From Carallia brachiata (Eukaryota > Streptophyta > Magnoliopsida > Malpighiales > Rhizophoraceae), in contig JADCRB010000040.1 in the NCBI GenBank assembly GCA_021464245.1, positions 2,758,273 through 2,822,272 of the forward strand: DNA of 64,000 bases. The letters are read 5' to 3'. The notes under the pieces were generated by a model. That model was not told where the DNA came from. It ran no database searches and was given only the letters and a program-made list of their open reading frames with translations. Both the position numbers and the translations under genes were made by a program. This document shows, one piece after another, positions 47,007 to 59,809 of the stretch (position 1 is the stretch's first letter; each line of letters begins with the position of its first letter).

Positions 47007-50000
47007 ATCAATATATTCAAACAATGCCGATTTGCTGTTCGACATATTGTCGAGGCGAGTACTAACAGCAATTGAAGAAGAAAGAAAAGAGGATGAGAAG
47101 AGAACGGGAAGAAACGAACCGTTTAACCATTATAAGTTTGATAAAATTGCAATTAAGTTTTAGACATTAGACTTATTTCACTTAAGTCCTGAATTTTAAT
47201 AATTTTATTTTATTTGAGTCTTATTTTAAACGGAATTAAGTTTGGTTTTAGGACAGATAATTAATCACAACAAAAAATTTTTAAAATTAAAGAAAATAAA
47301 TCGAAAAATAGGGAACCAGCTTTAGAACGACAGAATATTATATAATATATATAACCATACTTATTTTGACAAAAAAATCAAAGTAAGTTTGTCGTGTTTT
47401 TTTTTATCTGAAATCGTTCAGTATTCAATCCAATAGATGGATTAATCTAGACTAATTCGACTGGAATATCAAAAAATGACAAAAGTCTTCTAATAAATAT
47501 TTAATGTGACTATATTTTCAAAAACTCAACCTGAAACCTCTGATAAAGTGGTGATAGATTTCTATTATCTGTAAGAGTACCTGCTGATAATTTGTTATAT
47601 GTAAACGCAGAAAGACCACTGCTCGGCTCCCCCATAAACCCTTCAAGACAATGAAACTAAAAGCAATAGTTCACTTGGTATCATGTTCATGTCCAATGTT
47701 GAGGCTTCCCGTTTAGAGAAGAAAAAAACACAAGAAGAAAACAGCCCATCAACCAGAACCCGTACCTGACCAAGACACCAAACCCGCCAACGACAATGAC
47801 AACACGGAGGCCGGAGATTTCATGATCAAGCCGCAGATTTTCGGCTATTCTTGAATTCTCTTATTTAAAAAAGAAAAAATATGTTAACCAAAAAAAATTA
47901 AAAAAATATCTCAATAAATGAAAACTCAAATTTACCTATCTTTTCTTAAAAAGGAAAAAAAATATACGTTGAAATTTTCTCAACTGAGAAAAAAATTTAA
48001 AAAAAACTATTTCCAAATTTTTCTTTTTTTGTAAAAAAAGAAAATTTTCTTTTTTTTCCTCTAAAAAGTTTAAAAATTCCTAAAAAATAATATTCAAAAT
48101 TAAATGTCTGTTTTTTTAAATAAAAATTTGTTAATAAATATAATTAAATTCATTCATCGTACGGATCTATTACAAATATAAGTATATAAATTCGAAATTG
48201 AGAGAAAATCTCTGGTTTTCTTTCTCTGACATATTGTGATTTCTCATAAATTTTTAAATTTAAAAAAAATATTAAAAGATTTTATAATTATGAAAATTCT
48301 ATTACGATCGGAATTAGGATTTTATATAAATTTAATTGTAATCAAATAAAAATTTTATTCATTTATATATTCCTACTTTCACTATAATTAAATCTTTATA
48401 ACTATAACATTTTCTAATAAAATAAAATAATTAAAAAAAACTATTCTTAAATCCTCCTTTGTAAAAACATTTCTTGAATTTACCCATTTTTTAAAAAAAA
48501 GATAAAGAGAACTACGCCTAAAATTTCTCAAAAGAAAAAATGTTAAAAAAAAAAAAAGACAACTTCCAACTCTTTCTTTTTTTTTTGGAAAAAGAAAAGA
48601 AATATTTTTATTTTCTTCAAAAATTTAAAAATATTTCTAAAAAAAATATTCAAAATTAGAATTTTTTTTCTTTTAAATAAAATAAAGTAAAAATAAATTT
48701 ATTAATAAATATGATTAAATCCGTATATCGCATGAGATTTATTACTAGTATATATATATATAATTGGAGAATTAGTGTTTCAAATGTTTTTATTGAACTA
48801 TCACTCACATTTTAATCTCACACACCTCGTTTTCTTATGTTCCAGGTTCACCAAATGATTAAAACCATTAGGTAACTCTCACAACTATTGCCGCACTTTA
48901 GAAGAAAAAGGGTATGAACTACTTGGAACATATGACAAGAAGTAGCATTCGTCCCCATGTACCTATTAGGATCAATGGCCGTCCCAACTAATCTTATATG
49001 TTGTATTTGGCTCCACAACTCGACAAGAGGAACGAAATTACTAGTTCCCTATAATATTTTCTTCTTTATTCAGCGATGCAATTTTTTTTTTAATGTGTAA
49101 TTGAAATCCTAATTCGTGCAGCCATGGACAAGAACACCTTAGTGCAAAAAAGGGCTATAACCATGTCTGAACTTTTCCATAATATAATGCAAAAACTCCC
49201 TCTCCTCTCACACTTCCCTTCCTTGTGTGATAATGAGTGCTTTCTAGACTAAGCAAGGGGCGTTTATACACATAGTGCATATGCGAGACTTATCTCATAT
49301 TCAGCAATTTTAATTTTAAATTTGGTTCACCTATGAATCACTTTCACGGAAGAATTTCTGAAGGGGTGAGTATGCTCTTTAAACCAGTACCTGACAAATT
49401 CGATGTCTGTGGAGTATTATAATTTCAGTGTTATCAAAATGAATCCGAACATAATTTCTGAATAATAATTGCAAAATAAGGAAAATATATTAAAGTTTTT
49501 TTTTTTTTGACAAGAATATTAAAGTTTTCTTGTGCACAAATAGAGTGGACTGGACCTAATATTTAGTGGAGGCTGCCGTGCCCAAGCGTTTTTTAAACGA
49601 CAAACCTCCAATGATAGCTTATGTCATTACCTGAAAGCAGACAAAACAGACGCTTTGGTTTAGTCCACGAAATACTCCGTCTTGCACTTTAGTCCACACC
49701 AGAAAACTCCAAAGCCTGCAAGACAAGCAAAAAGGGTTAACAGAAAAAGAGATTCCACTCGGATACAAGACAACATTATTATTCAGAAATATATGTTGGA
49801 CATGTAACTATGAACACGTAATAAAACATAGTGATTTAAACTGTTAAATCATAAAAAATGTGTTGAATTTGAAAAAAAAAATAAATAAATTGTTGAATAC
49901 TATTAAATTAATTATATATTTCATTAAATATGTCCTCGTTCAAGTAGTCTTATTCATTATTTATGCTGCCTGCCTCTTTTGTGTTGCACTATAAACATTA

Positions 50001-50075
50001 CATGATTTATATGGTTTCACAGCTTTATCTATCGACATTTCCTTCAATTTTTTCCTCTATTTTGTTAGCTCCTCC
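47007..50075. other. AT-rich spacer with an internal direct repeat
   Basis: No gene recognised. Two diverged direct copies of a roughly 280-bp A/T-rich segment lie at about 47920-48185 and 48475-48760, sharing TTTCTCAA, CAAAATT and TTAATAAATATRATTAAAT marks in the same order. Confidence 0.45.
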
Positions 50076-52937
50076 ATGGAACATAAAAAATCTGGTAATC
50101 TATTAGTATGGTTCTTGATACCTTTATTCTCTTTAAGTATCATTGGTAATTTCTGTTGTGTTTGTTGACCATTGCTTCTGGTTTTCTGTTTCTTGTTTGT
50201 TTTGAAGATGAGTTTGCTGCTGGGGATGTTGAAAATGGCAGTGATTTGAAGGCTCATGTCTTCTCATCATCCTCGGAGGTTAAAAACTCCAAATTCCCAC
50301 ATTGTTTCACATTATTTACTTGACATCCAGAAAATCCTAGTTCTAAAGATTGCCAACAAGTTTGTTTCTTTTGTTCTAACTGATAGACGTGCCAGTGCTA
50401 TGCAACGTTCAGCACATGCTAATTTTTGGCCCAACTAAGAATCTTGTTAAATTGGTTTTGTAATTCAGACAAAATTTGATGTAAGTTTATTGTTACTCCG
50501 GTCAAAGTGTCCCACTTATGCAAGTATAAGCCTTAATGTCTAAAGAAAACTAAGCAGTTCATATAGAAGCCAAATCTTAATTTTTCATATCCAAAGAGTG
50601 ATTTCTTGCCGAGTTTTGCTATGAAACAAGCCATAAATCAAGTTAGATTGTTTACTGATACATTGTGTAGCTGCAGTTTTTTACTGGCAGACTAAGCTAT
50701 GCTTTTGGCCACTGCAGAAGATAATTTGGTTCAATAATGAGACGGAAATTTATCCAAAAAGGGATATTAGGTTCCATCCATGAGATTCTGTTCAAGTCAA
50801 CAAGCTGCCCTTCTTCTCTTTTTTGATGAGGATTGGCTTCATAATGATACAATATTGTGCTTTTTTTTTTTTTTTGTTGTCTGACTGATGCTTTTTTGAT
50901 ATTCTACATTGGTTGTTCTCCAATCATTGGAAACCTTTCTGCCATATTTTATCTAATATTTGTACAAGTAATGAAATCCATTGTATTGTTGCCTTCAAGT
51001 GACTGGCCAATTTTGTCTTCACCTTTAAAATCTTTTGGCAGACGCAAAATCTATAGATACCGGAAAGCCTTTCCAGTCTCTTGTTGTAAAGAAATCCATT
51101 CTGCCTCATTATATTGCTGGAAATTCTTTGAACTTTCTTCTTCAAGTAGTATGTTTTATTTTATAAACCAGCTACTGGAATGGCTACGTGAGAAGTGGAG
51201 CTTAGTAGGAAAGCAACCCTATCCGGCAATGTATCCAGTGTGTTTGGTGGCATAATCCTTGATCCTGCGATGATGGTAATCCCCATAGATGACCACATGG
51301 TTCATCGAGGGCATGGGGTGTTTGATACATCTATTATTCTTAATGGGTATGACTCAATGCCATTTTCCTTCTTTGACGTCCCAAAAATATTAAGTGTCAA
51401 TTTAACTGTCATTCACAATTAATTATAGGCTTCTAACTTTGATAACTCTCTTCTATGAATATGTTGGTTTTGCAGTATCTCTACGAATTGGATGCCCATT
51501 TGGATCGTTTTCTACGATCAGCATCAAAAGCAAAGATATCATCTCCCTTCCCTCTCTCAACTCTTCGAAGTATTCTTATTCAGATGACAGCAGCATCAAA
51601 ATGCAAGAAAGGAACTCTGAGGTTCTGGCTAAGTGCGGGCCCTGGAGATTTCTTGCTCTCACCTGCAGGATGCCCAACTTCTGCATTTTATGCTGTTGTC
51701 ATCGATGAGGACTTCTCCCAGCACAAAGATGGTGTTAAAGTGATAACATCTACTGTGCCCATGAAGCCTCCTCAATTTGCAACCATGAAGAATGTGAACT
51801 ATCTCCAAAATGTCCTCTCAGTAATGGAAGCTGAAGAGCAAGGTGCATTTTCTTCAATCTGGGTTGATGAGGAAGGCTACATCGCAGAGGGTCCAAATGT
51901 GAATGTGGCTTTCATAACCCATGACAAGGAGCTCATCTTGCCTCCATTTGAGAAGATCCTTAGTGGTTGCACCGCATTAAGGCTTCTCCAACTGGCACCT
52001 AAACTTGTTGAGCAAGGGCAACTTAAGAGTGTTAAAACTACTAATCTTACAGTGGAACAGGGCAAAGCTGCAGCTGAAATGATGTATGTTGGTAGCACAC
52101 TTCCTCTGTTGCCAATTGTCATGTGGGACAAGCAGCCCATCGGTGATGGTAATTACTAATTCTTTGCTTATATTTGATTAAAAGGCCTCAACATCAGCTG
52201 ATTTTGTTGTGGGTACAACAAATATAGATCTAAGTGTCAGAAAAAAATTATAGAAAACAAATTAAATATGGATGCAATAAACAAACTAAGTAAAAGATAT
52301 TGAATCTGAAGCGTGCAAAACACTATTTTTAAGTTAATTCACATCTTGTAAATAAATTATCATATTACAGCAGATTACGACTATCCTCCCAAGAACTTTC
52401 CACTAGTTTGCATGTAAAAATGAGGAAACAAAAATAACATAATCTTCATTAACCCAACAAAATTCAGTTGGCAAGGTAGGTAGAGCAATAGAGAATACTT
52501 GGAGCTTTGTACGACATGAAAGGAGGTAAGAGCCCGACTTATGTTGTTTTTGGTTTCATGCCTCATGAAGTGAAATAAAGCAGACATAAATAATGGCTTT
52601 GTAACAGCTATCTGTCTAGCATTCCGAAATAGAAAACGACTAGTTTTAACCAACTGAAAAATGACTAAATTTACTTCTGATGTGCGATACAAGCTTTTTA
52701 AAATACACTTATTTTACAATGCTAATTTACATCAATGGTTTAGCTGCTCTAATCCCTAGTGCCATATATTCAGCAGAACAAAGAAATTACGGAAAAGATG
52801 TTACTCTTACAAAATGTTTGTCCCTTATGGTAACAGGAAAGGTGGGAGAGTTGACAATGGCACTCTCCGATATGCTTTGGGAAGACATGGTTGCAGGCCC
52901 TGAAACGCAGAGGATACCTGTTCCATATCAGCAGTGA
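50076..52937 (+). CDS. Class IV PLP aminotransferase, DAAT/ADCL type, frameshifted as sequenced
   Basis: Five exons: 50076-50094, 50208-50278, 51172-51346, 51476-52148 and 52837-52937, about 346 residues after allowing for breaks. It matches the Arabidopsis At5g57850 family (D-amino-acid transaminase / aminodeoxychorismate lyase). Motifs: IPIDDHMVHRGHGVFDT, RFWLSAGPGDFLLSP, KNVNYLQN with the PLP-binding Lys near 194, EGPNVNVAF (Glu near 227) and LSGCTALRLL. Exon 1 (MEHKKSD) is short and there is no evident transit peptide, unlike the plastid form, so the product may be cytosolic or another start may exist. Breaks: a single-base loss near 51233 (AMY/SSVFGG), and the exon 3 end AATGG/GTATGA leaves the next exon out of frame by one base, as if one G were missing. 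Exon 4 is intact. The substrate is not certain. Confidence 0.8.
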
Positions 52938-53785
52938 ATCACCTTTCTATGAAATTAGTGAGGCCCAAATGAATGATCTTCCACTTGCATTTATGTTCTT
53001 GCATTACTGATTGTCAAAATGTTCTCTGCTTGATGCTTGTTCATTTTCTCCGTTTGCATTATGTTCTCTATTGCTCATTGTCAAATTGCTCTCCGCTTAA
53101 CGATTGTTCATGTACTGTGGAATAAAAGTTGGAGTTTGCATTCTGTCCATCTCCAAGAGCAATAAAAGAATTCCATATGAAAAGGAAAAGAGTGCATGCA
53201 TGTATGAAATTATCTCTTCTTATTCAAGCCTAGTAGAAGTACTAAATTATAGAACTTGACAACATCAGCTTATGAGTGTAGCGATAACCAATGTTGGACC
53301 TGATTTCAATACTTGAATTAAGAACCATATTTGTGCTTCGCCATTAGGTAGATTAATGGCTGTCATTTGCAGTACTCAATAACAGGTACCAATCTTTTTG
53401 GATGAGCAAACCAACTGCAGATGTGAACTATTTTACTCTCATCTAAAAAATGAATAGTTTCTTGCCTCTACTAACAAGCTCAGGAACTATAGTAAAACTA
53501 GTGCATCATATGTCAGCTGATTTGTTCACGCTGTAACACATGCCAACAAAAATGCTTACAAAGTTCAACACTGCATATTTATTCTTGATGTTGCAGTATC
53601 ATCTATCAAATACTTGCAGCTGTTAAATTTTCCAAATACAAGTGCTTCATGGTATCTCCTGTGAATTTCGATAGCAAATTCTAACAAGTTCCATACAGTC
53701 CTTTTAGAGCGAAATGGGAAGCGGTACATAATGTAGTCAAAACTTTAGATCCATACTAATCTTCTAGAATAATCATGGTTGCCAT
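52938..53785. other. 3' region of the aminotransferase gene
   Basis: Holds the likely 3' UTR: a duplicated TGTTCTCT...TGATTGTCAAA / TTGTCAAATTGCTCT motif at about 53005-53100 and AATAAAA signals near 53122 and 53160. Nothing further is recognised before the element end at 53786. Confidence 0.45.
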
Positions 53786-56010
53786 CAGTGGCGGATCCAA
53801 GAATTGAAGTCAGAGGGGCAAATAAGCTTAAAAATTTTTTTTTCAAAATTTTCTCTATAAACAGCAATAAAAATAATAAATTAATATTATTTTCTTTTAT
53901 TAATAAATAGTAACTTACACAATAAAATAATATTATTTTGATATATAAAATAACTTCGCAATTAAAAAGAACAAAAGTGAGAGAGTGAAATATAAATTAT
54001 AAAATTTATCAAGAGTAAAGTATAATTTTGAATAAAAGTAATAATATAAATTTAAAATTTTTCACAGCACTTTTTACAGTGAAGGCAATTTAGGAGGGCA
54101 ATAGATAAATTTGAAGGAAAATAATAGACTAAAACTAGTATAAAATATACCTATAATTAGTGTAAACTAAAAAATAAAATATGGGTCTACCAATAATTGC
54201 CACGTACAATCATCCTTAGTGAGTCTTTGGGATTCCATTCCTGCTTAAACATTTTCTATGACCAAAAAAGAAAAAAGAATAACTCCTAACGATGCAATGT
54301 ATGTTGCGCCCCATCCGATAAGGTTATATGGACAACATTATTGCTTTACAATTGTGGTCAACTATAAGCTAGACTCTGTTCTACTTGGGCTCAAGATTAC
54401 ATATATATATATATATATATATGAGAACATTCAAAACACACTCTATTTTTGGTTAATCTAAACTAATCTAGTTAACCTGTTTTATAAATTTCAAAATTTA
54501 GAGAAATGTGTAGTTTTTTAATTTTTATTGGACGGATGAGAAATGTAGGAAAATTTTGACTCAATCGATACATTATCTATAACAAAAAAGTTCTAGAGCT
54601 CGAGAAAGTAACTAGAGAATGCCTCAGCGGACCTAACAAACTAATAGACAATAAGAGATTTTGACTCTTTTTTTAAGTGAATATAATTTACTTATTATTT
54701 AATACTATATAATAAGTTAGGTCTACTTCAATAAAAAAATTAAAATAATATTTAAATAATATTAAATCATGAGTTAATTTTACTTTAAAAAAAAATAAAA
54801 TTAACTAAGTACTTAAAAAATAATATGGACCTAAGCACGAAATGGAGGGAAAAGATGCGCTAGGTTTTGGAGGCGAAGGGGCGACAATTATTCCCTCCTT
54901 AGCTTCAGTTGTGACAAATATTTTGGGGCTCAAAATACTGACTGCAAACAATCGCACGAGCGAAAAAATTAGGAGGAAAAATTAGGGACGGTAGTTGGGC
55001 ATGGGGTTCCAGTTGCAACCATGGTGTAGAAAATGATGAATGGATAAAAATGAGGATATTGGGTAGTTTGGTTTAGGGGTTTTGAAAGCTCTGATGATGT
55101 TGAGGACTCGAAGACTAAAACGAATGCATAATGGTAACATCAAGAAAAGAAAGTGAGCATTGAAAGGCACCCAACGCTGGAAAATGTAAGTAGGGAGTCG
55201 AGGAAAGCAAAACCAAGCGGAGGAGCTTTCCCTCCTCTAATTTCATGCATAGGCAAGAGCGGAAGGCCATGGGTTCGCTTCAGGTCTCACTCAATGGCGG
55301 AGCTATGTTGTGAGAAGTGGGGGCAATTCCTCTATTGGGAATTAACAAATATGTGGAATTATTTTATAAAATTTGAAACTATCCCTTAAAAAATTGTCAT
55401 TGCCCCAGCTGAAAAACGCTATCTGCCTCCACTGAAAATTTAATTTTGATTGTTCTTAATTTAGAAATTAAAAATAAAAATAATTTTTTACAGTATAACT
55501 ACATAAGTATACTAGTAAACACAAAAGTTTTTCAGTAGTTTTGATTAATTATTTTAAGAAAAATAAGAAAAATAAAAATTTTAATTTTTTACTTGATATT
55601 TGTGGCTCTGTTAAAGTTAAGTTAAATAATTTTTTTCCTTCTTTGTTTTTTATTGGATAAAAAAATATGATGTAAAAAAGTTTTATAAACTCAATTTTTA
55701 ATCTCTTTTATCAAACTATATATATTATTTGTGATGTTTTTTTTATTCTTAAGCTAAATAATTTATTCTTTTGTGAGATCGAAATAAAACATATATTCAT
55801 AAAAATTGTAATTTAGGTTAGATTTATTAGTCAAATGCTTCAACATTAGTTTTAGCCTAATATATTTTTTTTGGTACATAAAATGTTTTAGCTTAATTTA
55901 TTTAATCAACTAAAGAAAAACATATCAAAATTCAGTTAAAATTAGTCGATTGTAGTTCTATGCAGTGTTGCGTCCATTGACTAAAATTCCCGACTCCACC
56001 ATTGACTACT
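53786..56010. mobile_element. Cluster of hAT-like terminal sequences
   Basis: Related termini occur at 53786 (CAGTGGCGGATCCAAG), 55292 (CAATGGCGGAGCTATG), the complement ending at 55434 (CAGTGGAGGCAGATAG) and the complement near 56005 (CAATGGTGGAGTCGGG). 55292 and 55434 can bound a 143-bp MITE with GGGGCAAT near each end. Other pairings are possible, and none has a convincing target duplication. Between them the sequence is A/T-rich with an (AT)n tract at 54401-54422 and no gene. The ends resemble those of the 13495-14279 element. Confidence 0.45.
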
Positions 56011-57244
56011 ACCTTCTAGTTTATTGATAAATTTATGTAGGGTAAAAATGGTATCTGCTAGCTTTTTGCAGGACAACTGTTAATGGGTAGTGCCACCTTG
56101 CAACTTTTGTTTTTAAAGCCAAACTCCGTTGGCTTGTTTGTCTATTTTGCCCAGCTTGCCATCAATTCGTTTGCGGAAGATTTCACTGCGGAAAAAGTGA
56201 AGGTGAAGGCACCGAGCAGTCAAGTTCACCAAATTCAATATCCGATGGCCCAACATTTAGGACCAAATTAAATGGCAGCCAGGGAGATAAAAGTTCAGAC
56301 AATACACAGCAGTGAAAAATGGAGCCAAATTAGTGTCATGGCATAAATTTCTATTACTATGATGCTATGATCACAGTCACCTATGATCAGAAAAATTTCT
56401 TTTCCTTAAGAATCAGAAAGATTTTTAGTCTCCTATCATCCAATTATAATGATTATAGTTATGGCCTTGATTCTTTGGTTCCATGCATTTAACATTCGAT
56501 GCTATGATCTTATGGTTGTAGAGGATGGCATTGTTTTGCACCCTATTGGTTATTATTCTTTCACAATTTTTGGAGAAATTGTACATGTCGGAATATTTAG
56601 CCCAGAAGGGAATCCCTCCGCCTCCCTCTATAATATTCCATTTTGTTGGAGTTTGGATGTACTGATGCTACTGTTGATGTAATGACTTGATAGTGTGTAG
56701 ATCATTGGTAGAAGAAAGAATGATTTTGTAGTGAGAATGAAATTTGTATTCAGAAATGAAATAGAACAAATAATTATTTGTATGGCAAAAAGTTAAATAT
56801 AAGAAGCAGAGGACTCGGTTGCTCTGCTTATGGAATAGAGGCCTGCATTGTTACTCCAGTTGTCCTGCTTATTCTATGCCTCTTCTCCTTTTATAGATGC
56901 ACTACCAACTTAATTAATTTATATATGCATGAACCACGCATATAAGGACAAAAGAACAACCCATCCACTGATCTACGGCACCCAATTTTTGTTCCAAAAA
57001 ATGAAATTTTGCCCCACGTAGCAAAAACTATTGTGAATCCAATTATTGCTCCTCCATGCATACGTGCACGTCACTACAAGATAAATAGCAACCCAAATTT
57101 CCAATTCTTGCGTGCTAAGTATATTTATTTAAGAACGACAACTCTTTAATTCCGCACACAGTTTCTTTTGGACACGAAATGATTTGTTGAAGAAAAGTGC
57201 ATTGGATTTTGTTACTTCACTAGAAATTCTTCCCATTTCAGCCA
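56011..57244. other. Spacer, no supportable gene
   Basis: Open frames at 56083-56271 and 56449-56682 have hydrophobic stretches but no motif, splice partner or family resemblance that I can name. Confidence 0.4.
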
Positions 57245-58667
57245 GGAAACTTGCTGTTTCAAAATGCGGGTTTAAAGTTGACTTCCACGAACTTTTTGTT
57301 TTTGTTTATGGTTTTTTTGTTTTTTTTTTTTGGTGCAAAAGACTTCTGGGAGCATTTCGGTATACTTAATGAATGTGTCTTTCAAATTTAGTTCGTAAAA
57401 ATGTACGTTAGTGGATTTGTGTGTATTATTCATATTATCGCTAAAAACTACATCAAAACTAATACAAAATTAAGCCTTAGCAAATGATACTTCTTAAAGA
57501 GAAGGGTATTAAAAAAGAGAATGTCTTTATTGAAATTGAAAGTGATGCTGCTGTGATGGTTTAGCCACTAATACATATTTAGCAAAGAAAATTATTATTG
57601 AAGTATTTATAATTAAAACCTATTGTTAGCAAAAGAAATACTTTGAGGACAAAATCAAAATGGAGAAGAAATTGGAATTACATAATTCCTAAAATATTCT
57701 GTATTCTAAAAATAATCAAAGATTATGTAATCTGAAGTATTCTTAAAATATACATGAAAATATTATTCACAACGTGTCCTACATCAAATTCCAAGAGTTA
57801 TGACGCAAACAATGGAGCGTGCACTTGTCTACATTTGTGCTGACCCAAAACCCCCAAAATGTTTCAGTTTCGTTAAATCATAATATTTCTCTTGTGGTTA
57901 AGTGCAATTATTCAGATCTTGCAACTAAAGGCATATTTCATTGTATTAGTTGTCCATGTGAGAACATGGATCCTTTCAAAACTCTAATTTGGTTATTTCG
58001 CCATATTGTTAATGGATGGGGCACATAAAATCTCATTCAGCATCGATGTATTTTCTCCAGGTTAAATCTGATTAAAGGACAAAATAAACTAAGACCCATT
58101 TGGTATTGTCTAATCTGACTTCATAAAGTTGCTGAACTTATCTGTTATCTTTCCCATTAATTTCCCACTAGGTAAAGCCCTTCAACATTCATTCTGTCAC
58201 AGGGACGCAGGAGGTTGCAATTATTTTTTTTATGATTGTACACATTTTACTTTAACTATTTAGACATTCTATTCAATGATACGTATATTAAACATTTTTA
58301 AAAATAAAAAAAAGTGTGCAGGTCTCCCATGAGACTCACAACCTCTCACTCTTTCACACCACGACTCCACATCGTGTTTCTCCTGTATCACTTCGATTTT
58401 TACCTTTTTCACCTCTCATTTGGGTTTGTAACTTCCAATTGAATTAGGGCATCCAAGTCTGTAGTAGAAAGAAAAAATGAACATCAAAGTTTTTCTCTGC
58501 ATAACATGGTCTCCAAAGCAGGGGACTAGGAGCGTCTTTGATTTTGTTTTTTTCAAAAAGGCGCAATTAATTCCATCAAACTATGGAAGAAAATTAAGAA
58601 TCGTGAACTGTAAAAGAAAGTCAGGAGAATAATTGGCAAATTTAAAAACTGAAAAATGAATTGTTAA
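57245..58667. repeat. Direct repeat block, copy 1 (LINE 3'-flank type)
   Basis: Matches 62056-63747 in the same orientation. Shared marks include TTTCAAAATGCGG, AGAGAATGTCTTTATT, ACATCAAATTCCAAGAGTTA, GTGCACTTGTCT and TTTAAAAACTGAAAAATGAA. This copy lacks the 329-bp insertion found in copy 2. It begins where copy 2 is still in the LINE RNase H region, so it looks like the 3' part of a related element. Confidence 0.7.
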
Positions 58668-59809
58668 TTTGTTATATTTAATGAAACACTACTTACCCAG
58701 TACAACATTCATGTGAATAATTTGGGGTATGGAGTAGGCAATCCTGGAAACAATATGATTGATCATTATGTCCGACAATGTCTTGCCAACAATGGTGTGT
58801 CTCTCTGCATGCTAGAAGACAAAAACTTGTGGTTCCTGTTGCAAATATTAACAATCTTAATCAAGCAAAGCCAAATAGCTCGCCGAAGCACTTTTTATGA
58901 TTCTTGGTTTTGTTTTAAAAAAATTTTAGGTCACCAACCATTCTATTTAACAATTAACGGCTACCGAAAAAAAAAATGAAAAAGAACGAACTTTCATAAT
59001 CTCAAAATAGAATTATTATTGAAGTCGTCTCTACAGTTGAAAGTCGCGAGTTGAAATTTCAGTCAAAATCAATAATTAAAAATGAAAAAAAATCTCAAAA
59101 ACAAGTGACCACCTTGCTCTTGCCTTGATGATAATCAATCTGACCGTTCTTGCCAAAGTCAATGGTACGAGAGCTAGCATGAATTCATGAAAAGAGGGAA
59201 AAAAAAAAAAACTGCGAGATGCCATTAGTTGGGATTACATTGGTACTTCTTACAATTTAATTATACGGAAAAGATATGTGGCCAAATGGTGATGGCCAAA
59301 TAGCATTCAAACGGTATTTAGTTTGTGTAATGAAACTCATATTTTAAGCAATCATAATAATAAAAAGTGATACGAAAAAATATTATTATTTTTTACGATT
59401 CATATTTTTTAACTGCAGTTACACAAAACATGAGTCCCGTTGCATAAAATGAAAATATATAGATACTGTTTAGCCACTTGAGTGTGACCATGTAATAATG
59501 TAGTGGTTCTTTAACCAAAACCCCATAAGACTAGGAAAACGAAGTCACTCTAGCTAGACCAATCTTTTTTGCACGGATGTAGATTAGCACCTTTGCTAAA
59601 GATTTGTGAAGAACTCTTCTACACAGCACGTGTGAGGCCTAAATTGTAATCTAGGAGCCATTATTTTCCATTATAAATTGATCACAATGTTCATCCAAGA
59701 AAGTGTTGCGAGGAAAGGCAAAGCACATGTAAAGGATACAAATATAAAGCATGTGTCTACAAAATGCAAAAGCGAATATCACATAATAAAGCCAATGAGA
59801 ATTGCATTG
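58668..59809. other. Spacer between repeat copy 1 and the LINE
   Basis: A/T-rich. No exon or element boundary recognised. The 5' portion of the LINE is not found here. Confidence 0.45.

Noticed and set aside
51877..52140. 87-codon minus-strand open frame
   Set aside because: It is the antisense shadow of aminotransferase exon 4.
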